Shown: one piece after another, positions 7,347 to 14,702 of the stretch
Numbering within the stretch: position 1 is the first letter of the stretch
How the letters are laid out: each line of letters begins with the position of its first letter
Origin: Ruminococcus sp.
GTDB lineage: Bacteria > Bacillota > Clostridia > Oscillospirales > Ruminococcaceae
Direction of reading: 5' to 3'
Length of the DNA stretch: 33,921 bases
NCBI GenBank assembly: GCA_015066715.1
Contig: SVNU01000013.1
Span: 1-33,921 of the forward strand
The notes under the pieces: model-generated
Databases searched by the model: none
What the model was told of the DNA's origin: nothing
The model's input: only the letters and a program-made list of their open reading frames with translations
Program-made: the position numbers and the translations under genes

Positions 7347-8150
7347 TTACCCTCCATTTACAGTAATCTGGCGCAGAGATATTTTCCAGAAAAGCTTGCT
7401 TATAACAGTCATAGCAATGCACCAGAAAAGCTGCATGCCAAGAGTTGTAAAAAGTTTCTGCGGCTGTGGATTTGAGTCGAGTAGTATTGATAAAGGTGCA
7501 TTATAAACCGACTGAAACGGCAAATAGTATGTAATGGTTTTTAACGGCTCCGGGAAGAATGCAAGTGGTATTGTTGCACCAGATAAAAGAGTAACAATTA
7601 CCTGTTTCATGATATTGATACCCCAGATAGATTCAGTGTACAGGCAGATTGTTCCAACAAAAAAGTCGATGCTGTAATTTATAAAAACTGCCATAATAAC
7701 TGAAACTGCAAAAAACAGCAGATTAAGACCGAGATGTATTGAACCGTGTGTGACAACCGTAACGACAATGAATGTAGGCAAAAATGTAAAGAAAAACTGC
7801 GTCACAAAGGAGCCGGAGTATGACCAGAACATATACTTTCGGTATTCCATAGGTTTGAGCAGATCAAGTGTGATTTTTCCGGATTGTATACTTCGTCCCA
7901 TTTCCCACACAATGTACATTTCCATAAAATTAAAAAGTGCCGTTGCAAGTACAAGGTAAATCAGTGTATCGGAAAATGTCATTCCATTAACAACATCTGT
8001 TTTTGCCGAGGCATAAATGGCTTTCCAAAGGAAATAAACCACAATAAGATACAGCAGATTTCCTGCAACAATCACAAGTGTCCCTAGTCTGAATTGCAGG
8101 GATTCTATGATTCCTGCACGGGTGAGTGTAAGATATTGTTTCAGCTTCAT
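7347..8150 (-). CDS. ABC-2 type exporter permease, first subunit
   Basis: This 267-residue protein has about six membrane helices and is of the same DUF990-like type as its downstream neighbour. Its ATG overlaps the TGA of the ATPase gene by four bases (ATGA), which indicates translational coupling. In related operons such pairs work with an ATPase whose signature is SLGQR, as seen here. The cargo cannot be read from the sequence; lipids, peptides and drugs are all possible. Confidence 0.85.
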   Translation of the reverse strand: MKLKQYLTLTRAGIIESLQFRLGTLVIVAGNLLYLIVVYFLWKAIYASAKTDVVNGMTFSDTLIYLVLATALFNFMEMYIVWEMGRSIQSGKITLDLLKPMEYRKYMFWSYSGSFVTQFFFTFLPTFIVVTVVTHGSIHLGLNLLFFAVSVIMAVFINYSIDFFVGTICLYTESIWGINIMKQVIVTLLSGATIPLAFFPEPLKTITYYLPFQSVYNAPLSILLDSNPQPQKLFTTLGMQLFWCIAMTVISKLFWKISLRQITVNGG

Positions 8151-9148
8151 TGCACACCATCCTCGTAGATTTTTTTGATAACCTCCTCGGTAGATATTTC
8201 TTCAAGCTGCATATCACGTATTTCAAAGGTTTTCTGAAGCTGATTGAGCACTTCCATTACCTTTGATTTTTCCTCATCAATCAAAATGGAAATCCATTCA
8301 TCGTCGGCTGATACGGAAAAATCGGAAAGGCAGCTCCGGATTTTTTCTGCTGATTCTTTTAAATCGCCGTTTATACGGATTTTGAGCGTTCTGTATGAAC
8401 CAAAGAAGCTCTTTAAATGCTCTATATCATTGTCATAGAGCATTTTGCCCTTGTCAATAATAACAATACGCTGACAGAGAGCATCTACATCTCCCATATC
8501 ATGAGTAGTGAGGATAACTGTAGTGTTCTTTTCTTTATTAAGAGCGTGAATGAGTGTACGTATTTTTGCTTTCATAGAAACGTCAAGACCAATAGTAGGT
8601 TCGTCCAGAAAGACGATTTTAGGATTATGGAGAAATGCCGCAAGAATATCGCTTAGGGTACGCTGTCCGAGAGACATCTGACGGACAGGCTTATGCAGCA
8701 GAGATTCAATGTCTACAAGAGATTTATATAGAGAGAGCATATTTTCATAATCCTCATCGCTGACACCGTAGATATCCTTTAATATTTTAAAAGACTCCAC
8801 AAGCGGCAATGCCCACCAAAGCTGTGAACGCTGACCGAATACAACACCGATTTCCTGTGCATTTTTCGATCTGTTCTGATAGGGGATATTGCCACCAACC
8901 AGAATTTCACCTGAAGTTGGCTCCAGTATACCGGTCATCATTTTGATAGTGGTTGACTTTCCGGCACCGTTTGGCCCTAAATATCCAACTATCTCACCCT
9001 GCTTGATGCTCATGCTGATATTGTCTACAGCATGGATAATTTTATAATCTCTTGAAAACAGGTCTTTCAGACTACCTTTCAGTCCTTCACGACGATTGAG
9101 TACCTTGAATTCTTTGGTAATATTTTTAATTTCAATAATATTTGACAT
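8147..9148 (-). CDS. ABC-2 exporter ATPase subunit
   Basis: The ATPase powers the two-subunit exporter encoded just downstream. Starting from the ATG at 9146-9148 it has 333 residues. It shows Walker A (GPNGAGKST), a signature loop in the form MSLGQR rather than LSGGQ, Walker B (KIVFLDEP), and the switch histidine in LTTHD. The MSLGQR form is typical of ATPases paired with DUF990 permeases. An upstream in-frame ATG at 9235 is unlikely to be used, because the promoter -35 box lies at that point. GAGGT lies eight bases before the 9148 start. A C-terminal region of about 90 residues follows the ATPase core, as in drug-resistance ABC ATPases. Confidence 0.9.
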   Translation of the reverse strand: MSNIIEIKNITKEFKVLNRREGLKGSLKDLFSRDYKIIHAVDNISMSIKQGEIVGYLGPNGAGKSTTIKMMTGILEPTSGEILVGGNIPYQNRSKNAQEIGVVFGQRSQLWWALPLVESFKILKDIYGVSDEDYENMLSLYKSLVDIESLLHKPVRQMSLGQRTLSDILAAFLHNPKIVFLDEPTIGLDVSMKAKIRTLIHALNKEKNTTVILTTHDMGDVDALCQRIVIIDKGKMLYDNDIEHLKSFFGSYRTLKIRINGDLKESAEKIRSCLSDFSVSADDEWISILIDEEKSKVMEVLNQLQKTFEIRDMQLEEISTEEVIKKIYEDGVQ

Positions 9149-9206
9149 GATTATTACCTCGCTTTCATGCGAAATATGCGTGTTTGATTTAATGTGAATA
9201 TGCTCT

Positions 9207-9235
9207 AATATAGGTTGGATTTTCGTGTTATTCAA
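9207..9235 (-). promoter_or_regulatory. Promoter of the ABC-2 exporter operon
   Basis: On the minus strand TTGAAT (complement of 9230-9235) and TATATT (complement of 9207-9212) are 17 nt apart. The promoter sits between coaBC and the ATPase start at 9148. This shows that the exporter operon can be transcribed separately from the CoA operon upstream, since no terminator is visible between them. Confidence 0.75.
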
Positions 9236-9256
9236 GGTGTTGAGTTCTGTGTGATT

Positions 9257-10450
9257 TTATTTTTTATACCTTGCCAGAATATTATCAACAATAGTTTCTG
9301 CCACACTATCTTTGGACATGATATCAAGCTCTGTCGTGTTATCCTTAGTAATAATAGTAACAACGTTTGTATCTGTACCAAAGCCTGCCCCATGGGTTTT
9401 AAGATTGTTTGCAACTATCATGTCAAGATTTTTTCTGTAAAGCTTTTGTGTGGAATTTTCTACAAGGTTTTCTGTTTCCATTGAAAATCCGCATAAAAAC
9501 TGATGAGTTTTTATTTCGCCGAGTTTTTTCAGGATGTCGTCTGTGCGTTCAAGGACAATTGACATGTCGTCATCTTTTTTCTTGATTTTTTCGTCAGAAG
9601 TATTTACCGGACGATAATCAGCAACCGCCGCAGACATAATTACAATATCCTGTTTATCAAAGTTCTCCGTTACAGCTTCGTACATATCCTTTGCAGAAAC
9701 TACATTTATGACATTTACAAACATCGGAGGTTCAAGGCTTGTCCTGCCTGTTATCAGGGTAACCTCTGCGCCTCTGAGCATACAGTTTCGTGCAAGAGCA
9801 TAGCCCATTTTTCCGGTGGAGTGATTGCTTATAAATCTTACAGGGTCAATTTTTTCCATAGTAGGACCGGCTGTGATCAGAACCTTTTTGCCGGACAGGT
9901 CCTTTTTGAAAGCACATTCTCTCAGAATATACTGCATAAGCACATTTTCAGAGGGCATTTTTCCAATACCGGTATCGCCGCATGCAAGGTATCCCGTATC
10001 TGCCTTTATTATTTCGTATCCGAAATCCGAAAGTTTTTTCATATTGTCCTGTACTATGGGATTACAGTACATCTGCGTATTCATAGCAGGTGCAATAATC
10101 TTTTTGCAGCTGCATGCCATTACCGTTGTTGTAAGCATATCATCGGCAATTCCGCATGCAAGCTTACCTATTACATTTGCAGAAGCAGGAGCAACTAAAA
10201 CAACATCTGCTTTTTTTGCAAGTGCCACATGTTCAACACTATACTGAAAGTTTCTGTCGAAGGTATCTATAAGGCATTTGTTTCCCGTAAGTGTTTCAAA
10301 GGTTATGGGATTTATAAAATTTGTGGCATTTTCAGTCATAAGAACAGTTATATCGGCATGGAGTTTTTTTAGCATACTCGCAAGATTGGCTATTTTATAC
10401 GCCGCAATACTGCCTGTTACACCAAGAACAATATTCTTACCCGAAAGCAT
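9257..10450 (-). CDS. coaBC: Phosphopantothenoylcysteine decarboxylase/phosphopantothenate-cysteine ligase
   Basis: This bifunctional enzyme joins 4'-phosphopantothenate to cysteine and then decarboxylates the product to 4'-phosphopantetheine. The N-terminal FMN-binding CoaC half (about 1-185) has VEHVAL with His74, APAMNTQMY with Asn124 and GYLACGDTGIGKMP with Cys157, all three catalytic positions. The CoaB half starts near 188 with ITAGPTMEKIDPVRFISN, followed by the NHSTGKMG nucleotide-binding region. At 397 residues it is a usual full-length protein. AGGAGG lies five bases before the ATG. It is the last gene of the pan/coa operon, following coaX by nine bases. Confidence 0.96.
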   Translation of the reverse strand: MLSGKNIVLGVTGSIAAYKIANLASMLKKLHADITVLMTENATNFINPITFETLTGNKCLIDTFDRNFQYSVEHVALAKKADVVLVAPASANVIGKLACGIADDMLTTTVMACSCKKIIAPAMNTQMYCNPIVQDNMKKLSDFGYEIIKADTGYLACGDTGIGKMPSENVLMQYILRECAFKKDLSGKKVLITAGPTMEKIDPVRFISNHSTGKMGYALARNCMLRGAEVTLITGRTSLEPPMFVNVINVVSAKDMYEAVTENFDKQDIVIMSAAVADYRPVNTSDEKIKKKDDDMSIVLERTDDILKKLGEIKTHQFLCGFSMETENLVENSTQKLYRKNLDMIVANNLKTHGAGFGTDTNVVTIITKDNTTELDIMSKDSVAETIVDNILARYKK

Positions 10451-10459
10451 TTTGACCTC

Positions 10460-11230
10460 CTATTTTTTTGCGTTTTTGTCGTATATAATTTTAAGACCTT
10501 TAAGCAGCAGATTATTGTCAATGATTATCTGCTGCTTGCATATAGGGATTACGGTATTGGCAAGACCACCTGTTGCAACAACAGTTGCAGAGTAGCCAAG
10601 CTCCTCCATCATACGCTGGACAAGAGAATCAAGCATGCATGCCGCACCGATAACAAGTCCGCTTTTCATACAGTCGATTGTATTTCTTCCGATTACCTTT
10701 TGAGGCTTACTGATACTCACCTTACTCAGCTGTGAGGTTGTTGATACAAGTGCATCCATGGAAACACGTATACCCGGAGCAATTATTCCTCCCATGTAAA
10801 CCTTGTTTTTGTCGATTACGGATACTGTAGTTGCCGTACCCATATCAATAATTATAAGCGGTGCGCCGTATTCCTGAACACCTGCAACCGCATCAACAAT
10901 AAGGTCACTTCCAAGAGCAGCCGGATTATCTGTTTTTATATCAAGTCCTGTTTTTATTCCCGGTCCTACCACAAGAGGGCTTATACCGGTTATCTTTTCA
11001 ACTGCCCTGATAATAGTATCCGTAAGGGGAGGGACGACAGAAGAAATTATTGCACCGTCAATTTCGTCTGAATCAATTGAATGATGCTCCAGAAGCATTT
11101 TGAAGGTCATTGCGTATTCAGCGTCAGTATGTGCTCTGTCTGTTGAAAGCCTTTCGGTAAAATATACTTTATCATTATCTATGCAGCCGAACACAATATT
11201 TGTGTTTCCCATGTCAATTCCTAAAATCAT
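10460..11230 (-). CDS. coaX: Type III pantothenate kinase
   Basis: CoaX phosphorylates pantothenate, the first committed step of CoA synthesis, and unlike the type I enzyme it is not fed back by CoA. The N-terminus GIDMGNTN is the phosphate-1 motif of the ASKHA fold. IIDMGTATT and GGIIAPGIRVS are the later conserved blocks. Two in-frame ATGs occur. The first (11234-11236) overlaps the panD stop but leaves GGAGG only about two bases away. The second (11228-11230) has ideal spacing, so a 256-residue product is preferred. Confidence 0.95.
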   Translation of the reverse strand: MILGIDMGNTNIVFGCIDNDKVYFTERLSTDRAHTDAEYAMTFKMLLEHHSIDSDEIDGAIISSVVPPLTDTIIRAVEKITGISPLVVGPGIKTGLDIKTDNPAALGSDLIVDAVAGVQEYGAPLIIIDMGTATTVSVIDKNKVYMGGIIAPGIRVSMDALVSTTSQLSKVSISKPQKVIGRNTIDCMKSGLVIGAACMLDSLVQRMMEELGYSATVVATGGLANTVIPICKQQIIIDNNLLLKGLKIIYDKNAKK

Positions 11231-11232
11231 AT

Positions 11233-11637
11233 TCATTCCTCCGTTACGGATAAATCTTCAAGGCGTCCGTGTTTTTCATAGCGTGTTATTCTGGTAATAT
11301 TGTTTTTATCATCGACAAATACAACCTTTGGAGGATTCTCCTTTAATTCTTCAGGAGACATGGAAGCATACGCCATAATAATTATTCTGTCACCAACTGA
11401 TACCATTCTTGCAGCAGCGCCGTTTAAGCAAATCATTCCGCTTCCTCTTTCGCCGCTTATTACATATGTTTCAAATCTTGAACCATTATCTATGTCCACA
11501 ACCTGAACCTTTTCGTATTCGTATATACCTGACTTTTCCATCAGTTCCTCGTCAACTGTAATGCTTCCTATATAGTTCAGTTCAGCCTGAATTACCGTTG
11601 CACGGTGTATTTTACTTTTTAATGCTGTTATCTGCAT
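11233..11637 (-). CDS. panD: Aspartate 1-decarboxylase
   Basis: PanD makes beta-alanine from aspartate for pantothenate synthesis. It is made as a proenzyme that cleaves itself before a serine to give a pyruvoyl group. Starting at the ATG 11635-11637 gives 134 residues, with the cleavage pair Gly24-Ser25 and with Lys9, Arg54 and Tyr58 at the standard numbering. This supports the ATG over a TTG two codons upstream. A ribosome site AAGGA lies six bases upstream. The gene is tightly packed between panC and coaX. Confidence 0.95.
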   Translation of the reverse strand: MQITALKSKIHRATVIQAELNYIGSITVDEELMEKSGIYEYEKVQVVDIDNGSRFETYVISGERGSGMICLNGAAARMVSVGDRIIIMAYASMSPEELKENPPKVVFVDDKNNITRITRYEKHGRLEDLSVTEE

Positions 11638-11639
11638 AA

Positions 11640-12488
11640 TCAATCCTTCTTATAAATAAAATTGTCAATAAGACGTGTTTTACCGATAAATACCGCAATT
11701 GCCACAAGAACACTGCCTTTTATTGTATCGGTTTTTTCGATTGTATCAAGGTCAACAATATCTACATAATCCGTTTTTGCAAGAGGCTCTGAAGCAATGT
11801 TTTCCTTCATTGCGGATATTATTTTCTGTGCGTCTGTTTCGCCTGATTTTACCATATCCTCGCCAAGACGGATTGTCCTGCTGAGGATAAGTGCCGCTTT
11901 GCGTTCCTGCTCGTTAAGATACGTATTTCTTGAGCTTTTTGCAAGGCCGTCAGCCTCTCTTATGATAGGACATCCTACAATTTCGATATCCATGTTCAGG
12001 TCCTTTACCATTCTGCGTATTACTGCAAGCTGCTGTGCGTCCTTCTGACCGAAGTAAGCCTTGTCCGGTGTTACTATATTAAAAAGCTTGCATACTACTG
12101 TACAAACTCCACGAAAATGAATTGGTCTTGATTTCCCGCAAAGCTCCTTTGTAAGTCCGTTCATGTCAACATAGGAACAGAATCCCCCGTCATACATTTC
12201 CGAAACCTCCGGATGAAATATTACATCAACTCCGATTGAATCGCAAAGCTTTGAATCGGCATCGAGGTCTCTTGGGTAACTGTCAAGGTCCTCATTTACG
12301 CCGAACTGCATAGGGTTTACAAATATACTCGCAACGACCCTGTCGCATTCTTTTCTTGCTCTTTCCATAAGGCTTGCGTGACCTTCATGAAGATATCCCA
12401 TTGTAGGAACAAAGCCCACAATCAGCCCTTCTCTTTTCCACTGCTTTATTTTTGCCCTGACTTCATTTATAGTTTTTAATATTTCCAT
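11640..12488 (-). CDS. panC: Pantothenate synthetase (pantoate-beta-alanine ligase)
   Basis: PanC adenylates pantoate with ATP and joins it to beta-alanine. All landmark motifs are visible: [10 protein letters not shown] (28-37, the ATP-binding HxGH), FVNPMQF (56-62), [20 protein letters not shown] and [12 protein letters not shown]. The length of 282 residues is normal. It lies 14 bases after panB and ends two bases before the panD ATG, so it is in the middle of the operon. Confidence 0.97.
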   Translation of the reverse strand: MEILKTINEVRAKIKQWKREGLIVGFVPTMGYLHEGHASLMERARKECDRVVASIFVNPMQFGVNEDLDSYPRDLDADSKLCDSIGVDVIFHPEVSEMYDGGFCSYVDMNGLTKELCGKSRPIHFRGVCTVVCKLFNIVTPDKAYFGQKDAQQLAVIRRMVKDLNMDIEIVGCPIIREADGLAKSSRNTYLNEQERKAALILSRTIRLGEDMVKSGETDAQKIISAMKENIASEPLAKTDYVDIVDLDTIEKTDTIKGSVLVAIAVFIGKTRLIDNFIYKKD

Positions 12489-12502
12489 AATCTCTCTCCG
12501 TT

Positions 12503-13330
12503 CTAATACAGTTTTTCAATAACATCATCATCAATTGTATATTCGTGCTCCTTTGCAGGAAAAGTACCTGCCTGCACCTCATCACAGTAGGCTCTGAAGG
12601 CTGTTCTCATCATTTCGCCCACATTGGCAAAATGCTTTACAAACTTAGGTCTGAAGTCTGAAAACATGCCCAGCATATCCTGATAAACAAGAACCTGTCC
12701 GTCACATCCGTTTCCAGCTCCGATACCTATTGTAGGAATATCAAGCTTCTGGGTTATGACAGAAGCAAGCTTTGACGGTACACATTCAAGGACTACTGCG
12801 AATGCGCCTGCATTCTGTACAGCTTTTGCATCCTCAATCAGCTTCTGTGCGGATTCAGCGCTTTTGCCCTGCACCCTGTTGCCGCCGAACGCGTTGACCG
12901 ACTGGGGAGTAAAGCCGATATGTGCAACAACAGGAATACCGGCTTTTGTTATTGCCTCAATCTGCGGACATACTTCCGCTCCGCCTTCAAGCTTTACTGC
13001 GTTTGCTCTGCCTTCCTTCATCAGACGGCCAGCGTTTACCACAGCGTCGTAAATACTGCTCTGATACGACATAAACGGCATATCAATTACAACAAGAGCG
13101 TTCTTTACACCTCTTGCCACCGCCGCACCATGATGAATCATATCCTCCATTGTAACAGAGATTGTATCTTCATATCCCAGCATTACATTGCCGAGAGAAT
13201 CTCCCACCAGAATGGAATTCACACCCGATTCGTCAATAAGCTTTGCGGTAGAGTAATCGTATGCCGTCAGCATTGTTAATTTTTCACCGTTTTGTTTAGC
13301 CTTTAAAAAGGTTGTAACTGTATTTTTCAT
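12503..13330 (-). CDS. panB: 3-methyl-2-oxobutanoate hydroxymethyltransferase
   Basis: PanB transfers a one-carbon unit from methylene-tetrahydrofolate to ketoisovalerate, giving ketopantoate. Motifs [40 protein letters not shown] and [20 protein letters not shown] cover the TIM-barrel active site. I prefer the ATG at 13328-13330 (275 residues). A TTG two codons upstream would leave only about three bases after the GGGA ribosome site. It is the first gene of the pan/coa operon and lies behind a leader of about 300 nt. The ketopantoate reductase gene is not in the window. Confidence 0.96.
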   Translation of the reverse strand: MKNTVTTFLKAKQNGEKLTMLTAYDYSTAKLIDESGVNSILVGDSLGNVMLGYEDTISVTMEDMIHHGAAVARGVKNALVVIDMPFMSYQSSIYDAVVNAGRLMKEGRANAVKLEGGAEVCPQIEAITKAGIPVVAHIGFTPQSVNAFGGNRVQGKSAESAQKLIEDAKAVQNAGAFAVVLECVPSKLASVITQKLDIPTIGIGAGNGCDGQVLVYQDMLGMFSDFRPKFVKHFANVGEMMRTAFRAYCDEVQAGTFPAKEHEYTIDDDVIEKLY

Positions 13331-13630
13331 ATTCAATTTCCCTTTTTCTCAATAACTCCGTTTATGAGGACAGACATATGTCTGCCGGTTTTTCTGCAGA
13401 CAGAATACAAAAGAGCGGCTGCTCCTTATACATTGAAAAAAACCGAAATTGCGGCAGATTGGATTGTATACAAATGCCGTTGAAATGCTGCCATATAATA
13501 AAAGTATAATTTTCTTAAAAGGCTTTGCGATATTGCTGTTATGCATAAGCATATACAGGATACCAGCCTTAAAAAACGATTTTTTATTAAAAGTACAGCG
13601 GTCGGTACAGTTTCTTTCAAATACTGTCCA
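13331..13630 (-). promoter_or_regulatory. Long structured leader of the pan/coa operon
   Basis: About 300 nt separate the predicted start of transcription from panB, with no convincing reading frame. Near the 3' end of the leader, GTCTGC, then GCAGAC, then GTCTG follow within 33 nt (plus positions about 13371-13402). The middle segment can pair with either neighbour, including the 14-bp palindrome CAGACATATGTCTG at 13371-13384. Two exclusive hairpins 40-70 nt before the ribosome site suggest control in the leader. A panB-associated RNA motif (pan motif) is known in Firmicutes. I could not confirm a match. Confidence 0.4.
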
Positions 13631-13635
13631 ACGAT

Positions 13636-13664
13636 ATTATATCACATTTATCGGCAAATATCAA
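13636..13664 (-). promoter_or_regulatory. Promoter of the pan/coa operon
   Basis: TTGATA (complement of 13659-13664) and TATAAT (complement of 13636-13641) lie 17 nt apart on the minus strand. It is the only consensus promoter upstream of panB and it fixes the length of the leader. Confidence 0.75.
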
Positions 13665-13710
13665 TACATATTTACAATTAATCATAGCTTTCGGAAAGAG
13701 ATTTACAGAG

Positions 13711-14085
13711 GTAAATATATATTTATCTTTCATACTTTCTGTTCATTTCTTTGTTTGCCCAAAGAAACGAACCAAAGAAATGCACAAGCTTTTTCTTTTC
13801 TTCGAAACAGAAAAAGCTTGACCAAAAAGAAAAAATTCTATGCATGAATTTGTAACTTAAATAATAATGTTTCCCAGTACTTGGCAACTTCATAATTATA
13901 TAGTTAAAATTCCATTTGCAGATGGTTGCAATTAAAATAGAATTTGTAAGTTCGAAATTTCAAGCTTTCTCAAACTACAACTTAATTTGCGAGGAGAATT
14001 GCGTTATATGCAGACTATCTGCAACAGTTTGATTTTTATCGGGTATGATAGTTCTTTTAATGGGAAACAGTCTGAATCTTGTTTC
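13711..14085 (+). repeat. Dispersed structured repeat, copy 1
   Basis: The unit is about 370 bp. It opens with hairpin A, TTTCTTTG (13746-13753) with CAAAGAAA (13760-13767), followed by a second CAAAGAAA at 13773-13780. Hairpin B follows: AAGCTTTTTCT (13786-13796) with AGAAAAAGCTT (13809-13819). The tail holds shared blocks, among them TGCAGA-CTA-TCTGCA at 14009-14023, and it ends in GGGAAACAGTCTGA. It is directly followed by copy 2. Confidence 0.85.
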
Positions 14086-14092
14086 AGTTTTG

Positions 14093-14462
14093 AGTTTATT
14101 TTTCTTTCTGTTTATATTCCTTACTTTTCTTGCTTGCACAAGAAAAGTAACAAAAGAATGCACAAGCTTTTTCTTTTCTTCGAAAAGAGAAAAAGCTTGA
14201 CCAAAAAGAAAAAATTCTATGCATGAATTTGTCACTTAAATAATAATGTTTCCCTGTACCTGTCAACTTCATAATTACAAAATCAAAAGTCCAACTATAC
14301 ATGAGTACAATAAAACAGAATTTGTAAGTTCGAAATTTCAAGCTTTCTCAAGCTATAGCTTAATTTGCGGGGAGAATTGCGTTTTATGCAGACTATCTGC
14401 AACAGTTAACTTATCATCAGGTATGATAGTTCTTTTAATGGGAAACAGTCTGATTCCATTTT
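14093..14462 (+). repeat. Dispersed structured repeat, copy 2
   Basis: This copy shares long identical blocks with copy 1, including AATTTGTAAGTTCGAAATTT and the hairpin TGCAGA-CTA-TCTGCA (14387-14401). Hairpin A has diverged in both arms together: TTACTTTTCTTG (14121-14132) pairs with CAAGAAAAGTAA (14139-14150), a 12-bp stem. Hairpin B keeps AAGCTTTTTCT and AGAAAAAGCTT. It ends at GGGAAACAGTCTGA. Confidence 0.85.
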
Positions 14463-14465
14463 AAA

Positions 14466-14600
14466 TGAGGAAGCTTGAATTTCTTTTTGTTTCTTTTTCT
14501 CATTGAGAAAAAGAAATGTGCTTCTTTGGTATCTTTCTTGCACAAGCAAGAAAGTACGAAATTATTTTTACAACGCTAAATATAAATTTATCTTATTAAT
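14466..14600 (-). repeat. Dispersed structured repeat, inverted partial copy
   Basis: Only the first third of the unit is present, in reverse orientation. It keeps hairpin A as CTTTCTTG/CAAGAAAG (14533-14540 with 14547-14554) and hairpin B as TTTCTTTTTCTC/GAGAAAAAGAAA (14490-14501 with 14505-14516). The outer edge, ATAAATTTATATTTA read on the minus strand, matches the start of the copy at 33539. Confidence 0.75.
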
Positions 14601-14663
14601 AGAAGCGCATAAATTATTATTCTCAAAAAAAATTCCGATTTAAGGATTATTTAATAATTTATA

Positions 14664-14672
14664 TGCTACAAT
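14664..14672 (+). promoter_or_regulatory. Extended -10 promoter of the FtsX/two-component operon
   Basis: TGC followed by TACAAT (14667-14672) forms an extended -10 element 30 nt before the ATG at 14703. No good -35 box is seen, which suggests a weak or activated promoter, possibly activated by the operon's own response regulator (inference). Confidence 0.45.
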
Positions 14673-14702
14673 GTAATCACAGTCAGGAAAGGAGAAATAA
14701 CA

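Noticed and set aside
9149-9235. N-terminal extension of the ABC-2 ATPase
   Set aside because: The extra 29 residues overlap a consensus promoter, and the downstream ATG has a proper ribosome site and the family's usual N-terminus.
13426-13620. Leader peptide on the minus strand before panB
   Set aside because: It needs a TTG start without a clear ribosome site and shows no run of regulatory codons.
13449-13847. Open frames across the panB leader and repeat copy 1
   Set aside because: The frames run through the leader and the hairpins, the translations are low in complexity near the repeat, and no ribosome site is present. The shared ending LTKKKKFYA comes from the repeat itself.
13987-14226. 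A possible small protein in the repeat tail
   Set aside because: The frame is not kept between copies. The same tail is read in different frames in copies 1 and 2, and the third copy breaks it.
13711-14600. CRISPR array
   Set aside because: The repeats are hundreds of bases long and are not separated by unique spacers of uniform length. No cas genes are in the window.
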